A stretch of DNA of 64,000 bases, from NCBI RefSeq assembly GCF_015223195.1, contig NZ_JADFUA010000001.1, positions 372,001-436,000 on the forward strand. Direction: 5' to 3'. This DNA is from Chitinilyticum piscinae (GTDB lineage Bacteria; Pseudomonadota; Gammaproteobacteria; Burkholderiales; Chitinibacteraceae). The notes beneath the pieces are model-generated. The model saw only the letters and a program-made list of their open reading frames with translations, did not search any database and had not been told where the DNA came from. The translations under genes and the position numbers were made by a program. Of the stretch, positions 37,049 to 46,160 are shown in pieces (the first letter of the stretch is position 1; each line of letters opens with the position of its first letter).

Positions 37049-38008
37049 ATGGCTGAATCACGTACCATCCGTTTTGGCATCATCGGCACGGGTAGCATCG
37101 CTGCGCGCTTTGTCGTCGGGCTAGCACATGTTCCTGGCGCGGCCGCCGTGGGTACTTATAACCGTACCCTAAGCAAAGCCTTTGCTTTCAATGCCCAGCA
37201 CAACATACCCCACACATACGATTCGGTAGCAGCGCTCCTTGCCAGTGACATCGACGCGGTCTACATTGCCACCCCGCACCCCAGCCACGCCAGTCTGAGC
37301 ATCGCCGCACTGCAAGCCGGCAGGGCCGTGTTATGCGAAAAACCGGCCGCGATCAGCACGGCCGAGCTGGATGCGGTTCTGGCCGTCGCCCGGGACACGG
37401 GCGTACTGTACATGGAGGCAATGAAACCGCCCTTCTTCCCGCTGTACCGCGAAATCCGCCAGCGGATTGATGCCGGGGAAATCGGAGAAGTACGCTTTGT
37501 CCGTGCCGGCTTTGCCAACCCGAACGTGCCCGCCGGACACGCAGTACTCGACCCGGCGCAGGCTGGCGGCAGCCTGCTCGACATCGGGATCTACGGGGCC
37601 TTTCTGGCCGTCGACTGGCTGGGTGCCGCGCTGGATGTACAGGCACTCGGGCGGATCGGGCCAAGCGGCGTGGACACGTTTGCCAGCATCCAGAGCCGGC
37701 ACGAGCGTGGCATCAGTCAGTTGTACTGCGGGCTGGACTGCGGCGGATCGGGCGAAGCACTGATCGCGGGTTGCTCGGGGCACATCGTCATACACGAGAA
37801 ATGGTGGAACCCGTCCCGCGCCACAGTGGTCTGCGCCAACGGCCATCGGGAAGAACTGGCAAGCATCCCGCAGGGCAGCGGCTTAAATTACGAAACCGCA
37901 CACTTTTGTGAGTTGCTTCGTGTTAGTCAGCACGAAAGTTCTACAGTGTCTTGGCCTCACTCTCGGAATGCTTTGGAGCTTATTCTGTTGGCTCAGCAAA
38001 AAATTTAG
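37049..38008 (+). CDS. Gfo/Idh/MocA-family oxidoreductase
   Basis: 319-residue NAD(P)-dependent dehydrogenase. The N-terminal Rossmann fold has RFGIIGTGSIAARFVVGLAH, and the family motif is VLCEKPAAIST near residue 97. GGSLLDIGIYGAFLAVDWLG lies in the C-terminal sheet domain. The substrate is unknown; sugars and trans-dihydrodiols are common in this group. From about 37880 to the stop the codons become AT-richer, as in the following accessory region. It converges on the split surface lipoprotein gene, 39 bases apart. Confidence 0.85.
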   Translation: MAESRTIRFGIIGTGSIAARFVVGLAHVPGAAAVGTYNRTLSKAFAFNAQHNIPHTYDSVAALLASDIDAVYIATPHPSHASLSIAALQAGRAVLCEKPAAISTAELDAVLAVARDTGVLYMEAMKPPFFPLYREIRQRIDAGEIGEVRFVRAGFANPNVPAGHAVLDPAQAGGSLLDIGIYGAFLAVDWLGAALDVQALGRIGPSGVDTFASIQSRHERGISQLYCGLDCGGSGEALIAGCSGHIVIHEKWWNPSRATVVCANGHREELASIPQGSGLNYETAHFCELLRVSQHESSTVSWPHSRNALELILLAQQKI

Positions 38009-38047
38009 GCCAATTTCAACCGATAACTTGGAATTATTCAATATCAA

Positions 38048-41000
38048 TCAACCTCCGGGTATGAAATTAACAGTAACTCGGTTGGACTCCCCATCCCTGT
38101 CCTCGACCCAGAATATCACTGCAGTATCAGTAAAAATAACAGTGCTACTACCAGAAATAAGACCGCTACTACTATCAAAGCTCAGACCCGATGGCAATGT
38201 GCCACTTAAGAAATACCCAATTACTGGGTCGCCCTCTGTGAATGTCACATAATCAGACAGTGATAGGCTATATGTTCCCCAGATAAACTGGTCAGGGATT
38301 GACCCCAATATGGGAGCGGAGCCAATCCGCAAGATGAACGCGTCTGCAGAAGAAACCCCATCCTTATCTGAAGCAGTCAGACTGAGCGAAAAACTTCCAG
38401 TGACACTGGGCGCACCACTAATTACGCCACTATTGCTATCAAAACTCAACCCGCTCGGTAATGAGCCAACCAAACTATAACTAGTGATCGAATCTCCATT
38501 TGTAGCAGTTACGTAGGGTTTCAGGTCGATGTTCAGGGCTGTTCTAAGTAGCCCGCTCTGATCCGGCACATTGCCCACCACCGGCGGTACAGGTGCCGCG
38601 GCGATGGTCAGCACAAAACTGTCGCTATTGGACACCCCATCCTTGTCGCGTGCACTCAGGGTCAAGCTGGCCGTCGCCGCGGCACTGGGTGCGCCACTCA
38701 AAACCCCGGTACTGCTGTTAAAACTCAACCCCGCCGGGAGAGTGTGCCACCCAGGGTATAGCCCGTAACCGGATCACCGTTGGTTGCCGTCACAAAGCTC
38801 GCCAGATTCAGCGTGAAGGCCGTTCCCGCCACTCCGCTCTGATCCGGCACATTACCCACCACCGGTGGTACAGGTGCCGCGGCGATGGTCAGCACAAAAC
38901 TGTCGCTATTGGACACCCCATCCTTGTCGCGTGCACTCAGGGTCAAGCTGGCCGTCGCTGCGCCACTGGGTGTGCCACTCAAAACCCCGGTACTGCTGTT
39001 AAAACTCACCCCCGCCGGGAGAGTGCCACCCAGGGTATAGCCCGTAACCGGATCACCGTTGGTTGCCGTCACAAAGCTCGCCAGATTCAGCGTGAAGGCC
39101 GTTCCCGCCACTCCGCTCTGATCCGGCACATTACCCACCACCGGTGGTACAAGTGCCGCGGCGATGGTCAGCACAAAACTGTCGCTATTGGACACCCCAT
39201 CCTTGTCGCGTGCACTCAGGGTCAAGCTGGCCGTCGCCGCGGCACTGGGTGTGCCACTCAAAACCCCGGTACTGCTATTAAAACTCAACCCCGCCGGGAG
39301 AGTGCCACCCAGGGTATAGCCCGTAACCGGATCACCGTTGGTTGCCGTCACAAAGCTCGCCAGATTCAGCGTGAAGGCCGTTCCCACCACCCCTCGCTGG
39401 TCAGGTACAGGCGCAAGTACAGGAGCTGTTGCTACAAGGGTTTTAGCACTACCAAGGGGCGACTCAACTAACGAATACTGTCCAGTTGATCGATTCAGAA
39501 CTTCCGCCTTTGTTTGAATCTGGTAAACCACTCCTGGTTGCAGGTTGTTGAAATTGGGATTGGAGGATACAAGCATAGCGCGCTTATGTGAGGATATAGC
39601 AGTCCTCAATCTAGCTATCGGCGCTGGACCAGTCATCTCATAAACAAAATACTGAACGTTTCTGAGACCATCACTATCACTAATACCATTTACGATGGTA
39701 AAACTCGTAGAGGTGACGTTGATTGCTCGGGGTGCATTCACTACGGGATTATGATCAACCGGGTTCTGGGAATATGAAATTTCACTAATTCTAAAAATTC
39801 CTGAACTAGCCACGATACGTATCGAGCAAAATTCAAACATCGCTCTAATTTCCGTACTCGATAAAGATCCGAACCCATTCATTATTTTCAGAATTCTATC
39901 GCTATGAAAGCGTATTACCTCTCGACCGCCACTCGAGGAGGCCTCAATTACATCCATTGGAAAACTCAGTGACGCACCACTCACTGTCGAGAAATCACGC
40001 AATGCGCCACAAGACTGACCAGGCGGCGGAGCAACCACTAAATCTCCGGTAACCACATCAATTTCAGCACCGGGCCCAAGTCCTGACTTTATAATTTCTA
40101 ACTCAACAGTTCTCTCAGCGCTTCCATCCGGAACACCGCCTAGAACTACGGGATAAATGTAAGAAGGAGGCCTGCGCACTTCAGACATCAATTCGCCAAT
40201 AGAGAAATGACTGCCTTCTTCTGAGAAGAACTCTGGTATACCACTATTACCAAACAGATACTGAACCCCAACACCACAAGCAAATGTACTATCTCGCGAG
40301 CGCTGAAAGTACTGGGTCATGCATTGAGCAAAACCATTGAAACTCGACGCTAGCGGAAACAGCAGCCTACTACGAAACAAAATCGTATCCTTATCCCCCC
40401 CCAGAGTACTCAATAGACGCCCCCCCCTGAACGGCAACCAGTCAAGCTGAACATCTCCAGAAAAGCTGCTGGTTCTTTTTCGTCCAGTCGAATAATCTGT
40501 GCTGGTCTGCACACCACCCAAAGCAAGCCCACCTTTGAGGGTCGGACTAATCACACTATCGAGGCGCAAGCCCGCACTAACCTGCTTCACACCTGCAACC
40601 CGGCGAGGCTGGCGATATTTGATATAGCTCTCTGCGGTATCCTGAACGATAAGGACATCGCCTAGATCTTTAGTTGCTGATTGAATGACTCCAGAATATG
40701 CCCCCACGTTCATGCCAAAGAATTTACCTGCGATATCAAAACCATAGGCATGCTCGCGTAGCCATGGAGAAGCGAGGCTTCCTCCAAAATCGAGTTCCTG
40801 TCTGGTCTGCAATCCACGCCCGGTAAAAACCATCACCATTTGGTCGTCCAGCAGGCCGATTCCCGCCCGGACAAGTAATTCTCGATAATTCGGCCCCAGC
40901 TGAAAACGGCCATAAAGTGGTACAAGGCCTCCTGCCATGAGAGAACCTTCACCTGTTGTAATGACCCCAAATGGATCAGAGTAATTGGCTGAAAAATCTA

Positions 41001-41226
41001 CTTGTGGTGCCCCGGGATCAGGGGCTCGGTCACCGCCCAGTAGATCAGTCAAAGGAGAAGGATCCCCTTCAGCGGCAAGAGGCGGGGCGGCAGTCTCAGA
41101 CCCGGACAAATCCAGCGCAGGAAAGTTAAGTTCTTCGGGGCTACGATCAAAAGGCGCGGAAGACAGGCGCTCACACGAGTACACCAGTAGGACACAGGAT
41201 AGCAAGCCGCCCACATGCCACTTCAT
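38048..41226 (-). pseudogene. Large lipobox protein with barrel-like domain and Ig/cadherin-like repeats, split by a frameshift
   Basis: Read on the minus strand. The ATG at 41226 (ribosome site GAGGAAA) starts MKWHVGGLLSCVLLVYSCER, a signal peptide with a lipobox-like VYSC (Cys18). Residues about 70-340 alternate short hydrophobic and polar strands rich in Gly and aromatics, like an outer-membrane barrel. A spacer follows, then 93-residue repeats containing VPDQSGVAGTAFTLNLASFV, GGTLPAGLSFNSSTGVLSG and SARDKDGVSNSDSFVLTIA. These are He_PIG/cadherin-type Ig-like modules. An extra TG at 38742-38746 shifts the frame, so the main product ends at 38725. The rest (38048-38728) carries two or three more divergent modules. 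Without the insertion the protein would have 1058 residues. It is probably a surface adhesin. AT-richer than the flanks. Confidence 0.7.
38464..39400 (-). repeat. Tandem 279-bp repeats encoding Ig-like modules
   Basis: A nearly identical 279-bp unit (93 codons) recurs. The marker GCGATGGTCA occurs at 38601, 38882 and 39161, giving spacings of 281 (which includes the 2-bp insertion) and 279. Copies differ by only a few bases. Partial or diverged copies flank them. Such identity favours slippage and recombination. Confidence 0.85.
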
Positions 41227-41366
41227 AGCGTTTCCTCGACTGAGTCTTGAGTTCTTTGTATAGGCTATTTCGCTCGGCGCATCGAGCGACATGTGCTGAA
41301 CTTGGCTGAAGGCGTACTCCGACTTTTGCGATAACATCTGCATCCGGACAATCCAGACATTCCGCC

Positions 41367-41813
41367 ATGAGCGAGCATTCTCCCTACCAGCCGCCCACCG
41401 CCAGTCTCGCGGGAGAATCCACCGACCTCCCCTCCGGGCGGAGCCGGCTGTTGCTGGTGAGCAGCTGGATCTTGGTGGTAGTCGCGCTGTTGCTGGCCTC
41501 TGTGCTGCAATTGGTCATACCGGCCTTCCGCGAGTTGTATGCTGGATTTGGTGTTGATCTGCCGGCAATCACCGAGCTGTTTTTACGCTTCAGCCTCGTT
41601 TATTTTCTTGTTCCACTGTTGCTCCTTGTTCTGGCGATACAAATCACCCTGCAACGTGAGCACGATCCGGCGTTCCGGCAACGTATGGGCTGGATCAGTG
41701 CCGGTGACTTGCTGCTGGTGCTGGCCATGCTGGCAGGAAGTGCCATGGCACTCTATTTGCCAATTTACGTGATGGACGATCGCATCTACATCGAAGCGAA
41801 ACCGGAGCAATGA
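41367..41813 (+). CDS. Small polytopic membrane protein, unknown function
   Basis: 148 residues. A hydrophilic N-terminus (SPYQPPTASLAGES) is followed by three hydrophobic helices near residues 28-50, 70-92 and 112-132, with the basic stretch QREHDPAFRQRMGW between the last two. It is divergent from the lipoprotein gene with 140 bases between. No strong ribosome site and no family that I recognise. Confidence 0.65.
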   Translation: MSEHSPYQPPTASLAGESTDLPSGRSRLLLVSSWILVVVALLLASVLQLVIPAFRELYAGFGVDLPAITELFLRFSLVYFLVPLLLLVLAIQITLQREHDPAFRQRMGWISAGDLLLVLAMLAGSAMALYLPIYVMDDRIYIEAKPEQ

Positions 41814-41862
41814 CTACGTATACGCTCATAGACAATTATTTATAAGGAGCTCAGAGCAATAC

Positions 41863-42210
41863 ATGAAAGAGTATCTACTTGACGAGCGCATGCTCAAGCA
41901 ACGCGCCGTAGGCCACGGGCTGTGCATGGTCAGCGACGAAATCACCATCGAGGGTTATCCGGTCGGCTTCATGTATCGCGAGCCGCCAATCAAGGACGGC
42001 GACTCGGGCTGGCGCTTCTTTTCCGGCTGCGAGGACGAGAAATTCCTCAACAACCCGAAAAACCACAGCGAGCTCGACGTGAACGTGGTCGCCAACTACG
42101 ACCCGAGCATCATTGCCCTGCTGGATGCACCCGTCGGCAGCGTATTCGAAAAGCATCCGGACAAGGATGACTTTGTGCCGGTGACCGACTGGTCACCGCT
42201 CGCCAATTAA
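41863..42210 (+). CDS. DUF2185 / Imm33-type protein
   Basis: 115-residue cytoplasmic protein with the DUF2185 pattern: MVSDEITIEGYPVGFMYREP, SGWRFFSGCEDEKFLNNP, ANYDPSIIALLDAPVGSVFE. This domain is used as an immunity protein (Imm33) in polymorphic-toxin systems but also occurs alone with unknown role. AAGGAG lies about 13 bases upstream, a long spacing. It is followed after 13 bases by the next gene, so the pair is probably cotranscribed. No toxin is seen next to it. Confidence 0.75.
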   Translation: MKEYLLDERMLKQRAVGHGLCMVSDEITIEGYPVGFMYREPPIKDGDSGWRFFSGCEDEKFLNNPKNHSELDVNVVANYDPSIIALLDAPVGSVFEKHPDKDDFVPVTDWSPLAN

Positions 42211-42223
42211 GCCGGGGCCTGCG

Positions 42224-42913
42224 ATGTCAGCCTGCCAGTCACTGGAACAACAGACCGATGCCCTGATGGCCGAGCTGGCTACCGTGCTGCAGGCGGTGTA
42301 CCGCCATCTGGACCAGCGCGGCTATCAGTTCGATTCGCCGGAATACACCGAATGGGTGCCGGAGAGCCGCTGCGAAGCCATGCTGGCCGGCCTGGCCGCC
42401 GAGTTTGGCCCGCTGCCATATGTGCTGCAGAGTTTCTACCGGCACATCGGCAGCGTCTGCTTCTGCGGCGAAGCGCCGTGGCTGGATGAATTCGATCTGC
42501 CCGACCCGCTACAGTGGTTTCCGCTATCCTACCTGCACGACGACTGCCTGGCCGAGTATCACGATGACCCGGAGTACCGGGAATTCCACGAACAGCGGCT
42601 GGCCGCCTACATTGCGGCTGATCTTTACCACAAGGAAGACATCAGTGGTGGCGCGCCATATACCCTCTACCTGCCGCAACAAGGCGCCAATCCGGTCATC
42701 GAGCTGACCCCGTATGGCGAGCAGATCAGCATGCTCGACTATCTGGCCCTGGCACTGGAGTATTACCTCTTTCCCGGCTGCGAAAGCCCGGACGACGCGG
42801 CAATCTATCTGCAGGACGCGGCGCTCAGGGCGCAATGCCGGCAACTGGGCCAGCACTGTCGGGCACTGGCCATGCGCTACGCGGAGCAGGCAAATCAGCC
42901 ACAGCCAGGCTGA
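42224..42913 (+). CDS. Hypothetical protein, possible SUKH (SMI1/KNR4) family
   Basis: 229 residues, acidic and without membrane segments. The run LPYVLQSFYRHIGSVCFCG followed by DPLQWFPLSYLHDD resembles the SUKH core, in which a helix and G-x-V precede a strand. DISGGAPYTLYLP and LALALEYYLFPG also fit that style. SUKH proteins often act as toxin immunity or as SMI1-like scaffolds. The match is by eye only. It follows the Imm33-type gene in the same orientation. Confidence 0.55.
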   Translation: MSACQSLEQQTDALMAELATVLQAVYRHLDQRGYQFDSPEYTEWVPESRCEAMLAGLAAEFGPLPYVLQSFYRHIGSVCFCGEAPWLDEFDLPDPLQWFPLSYLHDDCLAEYHDDPEYREFHEQRLAAYIAADLYHKEDISGGAPYTLYLPQQGANPVIELTPYGEQISMLDYLALALEYYLFPGCESPDDAAIYLQDAALRAQCRQLGQHCRALAMRYAEQANQPQPG

Positions 42914-42990
42914 AATCTGCGCCAGCTGCGCCCGCAGAGAGGCCTTTCCGGTATGCTTACAGGCAATCCTTACCAGACCGTTCCAGCCTC

Positions 42991-43248
42991 ATGAAACGCC
43001 TCCTCGCCCTCACCGCCCTGCTGCTGCTGGCTGCCTGCAGCAAGATCACCGCCGAAAACTACCAGAAGGTCAAAAGCGGCATGAGCCGCGCCGAGGTCGT
43101 TGCCATTCTGGGAGAGCCGACGCAAAGCGACGCCGGCAGCCTGCTGGGCATTGAAGCCGAATCAGCCAGCTGGCAGAACGGCAAACTGGCAATCAGCGGC
43201 CAGTTCGTCAACGGCAAGCTGCTCACCCACACCATGCAGCAGCAATAA
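42991..43248 (+). CDS. Small lipoprotein, DUF3862/SmpA-like
   Basis: 85 residues starting MKRLLALTALLLLAACSK, a clear lipobox (LAAC, Cys16). The mature part ENYQKVKSGMSRAEVVAILG has the helix-turn pattern of the SmpA/OmlA and DUF3862 fold, which is found in small outer-membrane lipoproteins and beta-lactamase-inhibitor-like proteins. The open frame runs further upstream, but the signal peptide fixes the start at 42991. Confidence 0.8.
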   Translation: MKRLLALTALLLLAACSKITAENYQKVKSGMSRAEVVAILGEPTQSDAGSLLGIEAESASWQNGKLAISGQFVNGKLLTHTMQQQ

Positions 43249-43348
43249 GCCGGCCACGCAGTACGTACGCACACACGCCGGCGCTTGTACGCCGACGCGC
43301 ACGCCGTTAACCTTCGGGTTTTCCCCAGTCATTTCGAGGAGAGCCGGC

Positions 43349-44284
43349 ATGGCGCGCATTTTTATCGACGGTGAACACGGCACAACCGGCCTGCAGATTG
43401 CAGAGCGTCTGGCCGGCCGCAGCGACATCGAACTGCTGAGCCTGCCGCTGGAGCGGCGCCGCTCGGTCGAACACCGCCGCGAGCTGCTCAACGCCGCCGA
43501 CGTCGTCATCCTCTGCCTGCCCGACGATGCCGCCATCGAATCGGTAAGCATGATCGAGAACGCCAATACCGCGGTCATCGATGCCTCCACCGCTCACCGC
43601 ATCAATCCGGACTGGGTGTACGGCTTTGCCGAACTGGCGCCGGGCCAGCGCGACAAGATCCGCGCCAGCAAGCGCATCGCCAACGTCGGCTGCTACGCCA
43701 CCGCCAGCATCGCGCTGCTGCGCCCCATCATCGAATCCGGCTTGCTGCCGGCCGATGCGGCCATCAATCTGATCGGCGTTTCGGGCTATTCGGGCGGCGG
43801 CAAGGCGTTGATCGAAGTGCAGGAAAGCGGCCAGGGCGACCCGTTCGCCTTCTACGCACTGGGCCTGTCACACAAGCACCTGCCGGAAATCCAGATGTGG
43901 TCCGGCCTGCAGACCAAGCCGGTGTTCCTGCCCAGCGTCGGCCACTTCCCCACCGGCATGCTGGTGGCACTGCCGCTGCACGCCAGCCAGCTGAACGGCA
44001 GCGCGCAGCAGATCGCCGATTGCTACGCCAGCTGGTATGCCAATGAACGTTTCGTGCACGCCAAACCGCTCAACACGCAGGACGTGCTGGTGCGCGGCGG
44101 CTTCCTGCCGGCGCAGACGCTGTCGAACACCAATGTGCTGGAAGTGCTGCCCTACGCCAGCGCTTCGGGTGAAGAACTGGTGCTGATCGCGCGGCTGGAT
44201 AATCTGGGCAAGGGCGCTTCCGGCAGCGCGATCCAGAACCTGAACATCCTGCTGGGGTGCGACGAGGCGGCGAGCCTGGAATAA
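43349..44284 (+). CDS. argC: N-acetyl-gamma-glutamyl-phosphate reductase, type 2
   Basis: NADPH-dependent reductase of arginine synthesis that converts N-acetylglutamyl phosphate to the semialdehyde. This is the short type-2 form (311 residues): ARIFIDGEHGTTGLQIAERL at the start, active-site Cys115 in NVGCYATAS, and GVSGYSGGGKALIE and LSHKHLPEIQ further on. The frame is open far upstream, but the ribosome site CGAGGAGAG and the family start fix the ATG at 43349. A strong terminator follows. Confidence 0.94.
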   Translation: MARIFIDGEHGTTGLQIAERLAGRSDIELLSLPLERRRSVEHRRELLNAADVVILCLPDDAAIESVSMIENANTAVIDASTAHRINPDWVYGFAELAPGQRDKIRASKRIANVGCYATASIALLRPIIESGLLPADAAINLIGVSGYSGGGKALIEVQESGQGDPFAFYALGLSHKHLPEIQMWSGLQTKPVFLPSVGHFPTGMLVALPLHASQLNGSAQQIADCYASWYANERFVHAKPLNTQDVLVRGGFLPAQTLSNTNVLEVLPYASASGEELVLIARLDNLGKGASGSAIQNLNILLGCDEAASLE

Positions 44285-44294
44285 GCGACATCAC

Positions 44295-44325
44295 AAAACG
44301 GCGGCCAGAATGGTCGCCGTTTTGT
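44295..44325 (+). terminator. Rho-independent terminator of argC
   Basis: AAAACGGCGGCCA (44295-44307) pairs with TGGTCGCCGTTTT (44311-44323) with one G-T pair and a 3-base loop, ending in a T-run. Confidence 0.87.
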
Positions 44326-44377
44326 CTTCAATATCAACCAAGCATTCCATTGCAACTGCGGTACGGACAAAGACGTC

Positions 44378-44605
44378 ATGCAACTCAAATACGCCCTGGG
44401 CGCAATCACGATTGCCTTATTTCTGGCCTCGATGGTTCTGGTAATCAAGAATGGTGTCGATGCGCTGAGCCAGCTGCTGCAGGCAGGAGGCTTCCTTGGG
44501 CTTGGCTGGCTTAATTATCTCAGGCATGGCAAATCCTGGATGCTGTGGTTCTTTGGATCGGTAGCCCTATTCATGGTCATGACGGTGTTTTTATCAGGAC
44601 AGTGA
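44378..44605 (+). CDS. Small membrane protein, 75 residues
   Basis: Starts MQLKYALGAITIALFLASMV. Hydrophobic helices lie near residues 5-24 and 51-72, with an amphipathic stretch (LSQLLQAGGFLGLGWLNYL) between. It is a monocistronic unit after the argC terminator. The ribosome site is weak. No family recognised. Confidence 0.55.
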   Translation: MQLKYALGAITIALFLASMVLVIKNGVDALSQLLQAGGFLGLGWLNYLRHGKSWMLWFFGSVALFMVMTVFLSGQ

Positions 44606-44651
44606 GATGTTGGCGCATGCGCCACGCGGTATAGCTAACCGAAGCAGCACG

Positions 44652-44739
44652 GTAGGATGGGTAGAGCATAGCCATACCCATCATCTCGCCTCCGCCCATC
44701 CCGTGATGGGTATCGCTCTTTAGGCTCCAGCCATCCTAC
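44652..44739. repeat. Dispersed palindromic repeat of the GTAGGATGGGTA type
   Basis: Ends are the perfect inverted pair GTAGGATGG (44652-44660) and CCATCCTAC (44731-44739), with an inner pair TACCCATCA and TGATGGGTA around 44686-44712. It is non-coding, and similar extragenic palindromes occur in many proteobacteria. Apart from this element, 44606-44812 holds nothing I can support. Confidence 0.6.
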
Positions 44740-44812
44740 GGTTCATTCCCTCTGGACAGCCCCACTGCACCCGCTTACGCTTGGCCATCACGGCTTAACC
44801 AGGCGAATCCAC

Positions 44813-45949
44813 ATGCTGCGCATTTCCTCCCGTTTCGATTCCGGCGCCATCGACGTCGTTGACTGCTCCGATCCCGCGAACATCCGCCTGAACTTGCGGC
44901 CGGATAATGCCAGCGACTTTGCGCAGTGGTTCCATTTCCGCCTCACCGGTGCACGCGGACTCGATTGTGTGCTGAATATCGAAAACGCCGGCCAGAGCGC
45001 CTATCCGGATGGCTGGGACGGCTATTACGCAGTGGCCAGCTATGACCGCGCTGAGTGGTTCCGGGTCGATTCCGAATTCGACGGCCAGACCTTCCGCATC
45101 CTGCATACGCCGGAATCGGATGCCGTGTGGTATGCGTATTTCGAGCCCTACAGCTGGGAGCGCCATCAGGAGCTGATCGGCGGCGCGCTCTCAGTCTCGC
45201 CGTGGGTCGAGCTGGTGCCGCTGGGCGTGACACCCGACGGGCACGACCTGGATCTGCTGCAGATCGGCCGCCCGGCGCCGGGCAAGAAAAACGTCTGGAT
45301 CATCGCGCGCCAGCATCCGGGCGAAACGATGGCCGAATGGTTTGTCGAGGGCTTGCTGGAAAACCTGCTCGACGAGCAGAACGCGATCAGCCGCAGCCTG
45401 CTGGAGTCCTGCGTGTTCCATGTGGTGCCGAACATGAACCCGGACGGCAGCGTGCGCGGCAATCTGCGCACCAATGCGCTGGGCGCGAACCTGAATCGCG
45501 AGTGGGGTGCTCCGACGCTGGAGCGCAGCCCGGAAGTGCTGTGGGTGCGCGAGCGCATGCTGGCAACCGGCGTGGACGTGTTTCTGGACATCCACGGTGA
45601 CGAGGCGATTCCTCACAACTTCGTCGCCGGCTGCGAGAGCAACGAATCATTCTCGAAGAAGCAGCACGAGCTGCAGGAGGCCTTCAAGGCAGCCTGGCTC
45701 ATGTTCTCGCCTGATTTCCAGACCGAGCATGGCTACGAAGTCGGCAAGTTCGGCCCGGAAACGCTGACACTGGCGACCAACTGGGTCGGCCACACCTTCG
45801 GCTGCCTCGCCTACACCATCGAAATGCCGTTCAAGGACACCGCCAGCAAGCCGCTGCTGGCCGTGGGCTGGAACGGTGAACGCAGCCGTCAGTTCGGCGC
45901 CTCGGTGCTGGGGGCGCTGAATGCAGTGCTGCCCAGACTGAGCGCATAA
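44813..45949 (+). CDS. M14-family zinc carboxypeptidase (cytosolic CCP/AGBL-like)
   Basis: 378 residues without a signal peptide. An N-terminal beta domain (residues 1-125, with DFAQWFHFRLTGARG and WDGYYAVASYDR) precedes the catalytic domain. The zinc ligands are H168 and E171 in RQHPGETMAEW and H261 in DIHGDEAIPHN. The catalytic Glu is E337 in AYTIEMPFKD. This two-domain layout is that of cytosolic carboxypeptidases, which in eukaryotes remove glutamates from tubulin. The bacterial substrate is unknown. Confidence 0.9.
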   Translation: MLRISSRFDSGAIDVVDCSDPANIRLNLRPDNASDFAQWFHFRLTGARGLDCVLNIENAGQSAYPDGWDGYYAVASYDRAEWFRVDSEFDGQTFRILHTPESDAVWYAYFEPYSWERHQELIGGALSVSPWVELVPLGVTPDGHDLDLLQIGRPAPGKKNVWIIARQHPGETMAEWFVEGLLENLLDEQNAISRSLLESCVFHVVPNMNPDGSVRGNLRTNALGANLNREWGAPTLERSPEVLWVRERMLATGVDVFLDIHGDEAIPHNFVAGCESNESFSKKQHELQEAFKAAWLMFSPDFQTEHGYEVGKFGPETLTLATNWVGHTFGCLAYTIEMPFKDTASKPLLAVGWNGERSRQFGASVLGALNAVLPRLSA

Positions 45950-45966
45950 CGTCATCAATCCGCAGG

Positions 45967-46000
45967 CGTGAATGACGAGCTCCGCAGCACGTCATTCACG
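45967..46000. terminator. Hairpin after the carboxypeptidase gene
   Basis: A perfect 11-bp stem, CGTGAATGACG (45967-45977) and CGTCATTCACG (45990-46000), with a 12-base loop, 17 bases after the stop. No T-run follows. The rest of the gap to 46160 shows no gene. Confidence 0.5.
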
Positions 46001-46160
46001 CGAGTCGATTGCAGGGAGGATGTCACGGCGACGCCTCGGGTTTGGACGGCTGGTTTTCCTGCCGTGCGCTCACGGCGCTTGGTTCATGCGCGGGAAACCA
46101 CGCATCATTTTGCCTTCATCTTTCTGGCACAATACTGACTTGCCTTCCAAGAGATCATCC

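Noticed and set aside
38464-39400. 279-bp and 51-bp repeats considered as CRISPR or satellite arrays
   Set aside because: Both stay in frame and encode protein modules (Ig-like units here, Asr repeats at 61624-61828). There are no short repeats with unique spacers.
46110-46145. TGGCAC...TTGC near the first M16 gene as a sigma-54 promoter
   Set aside because: The distance between the GG and GC elements is about four bases too long for sigma-54.
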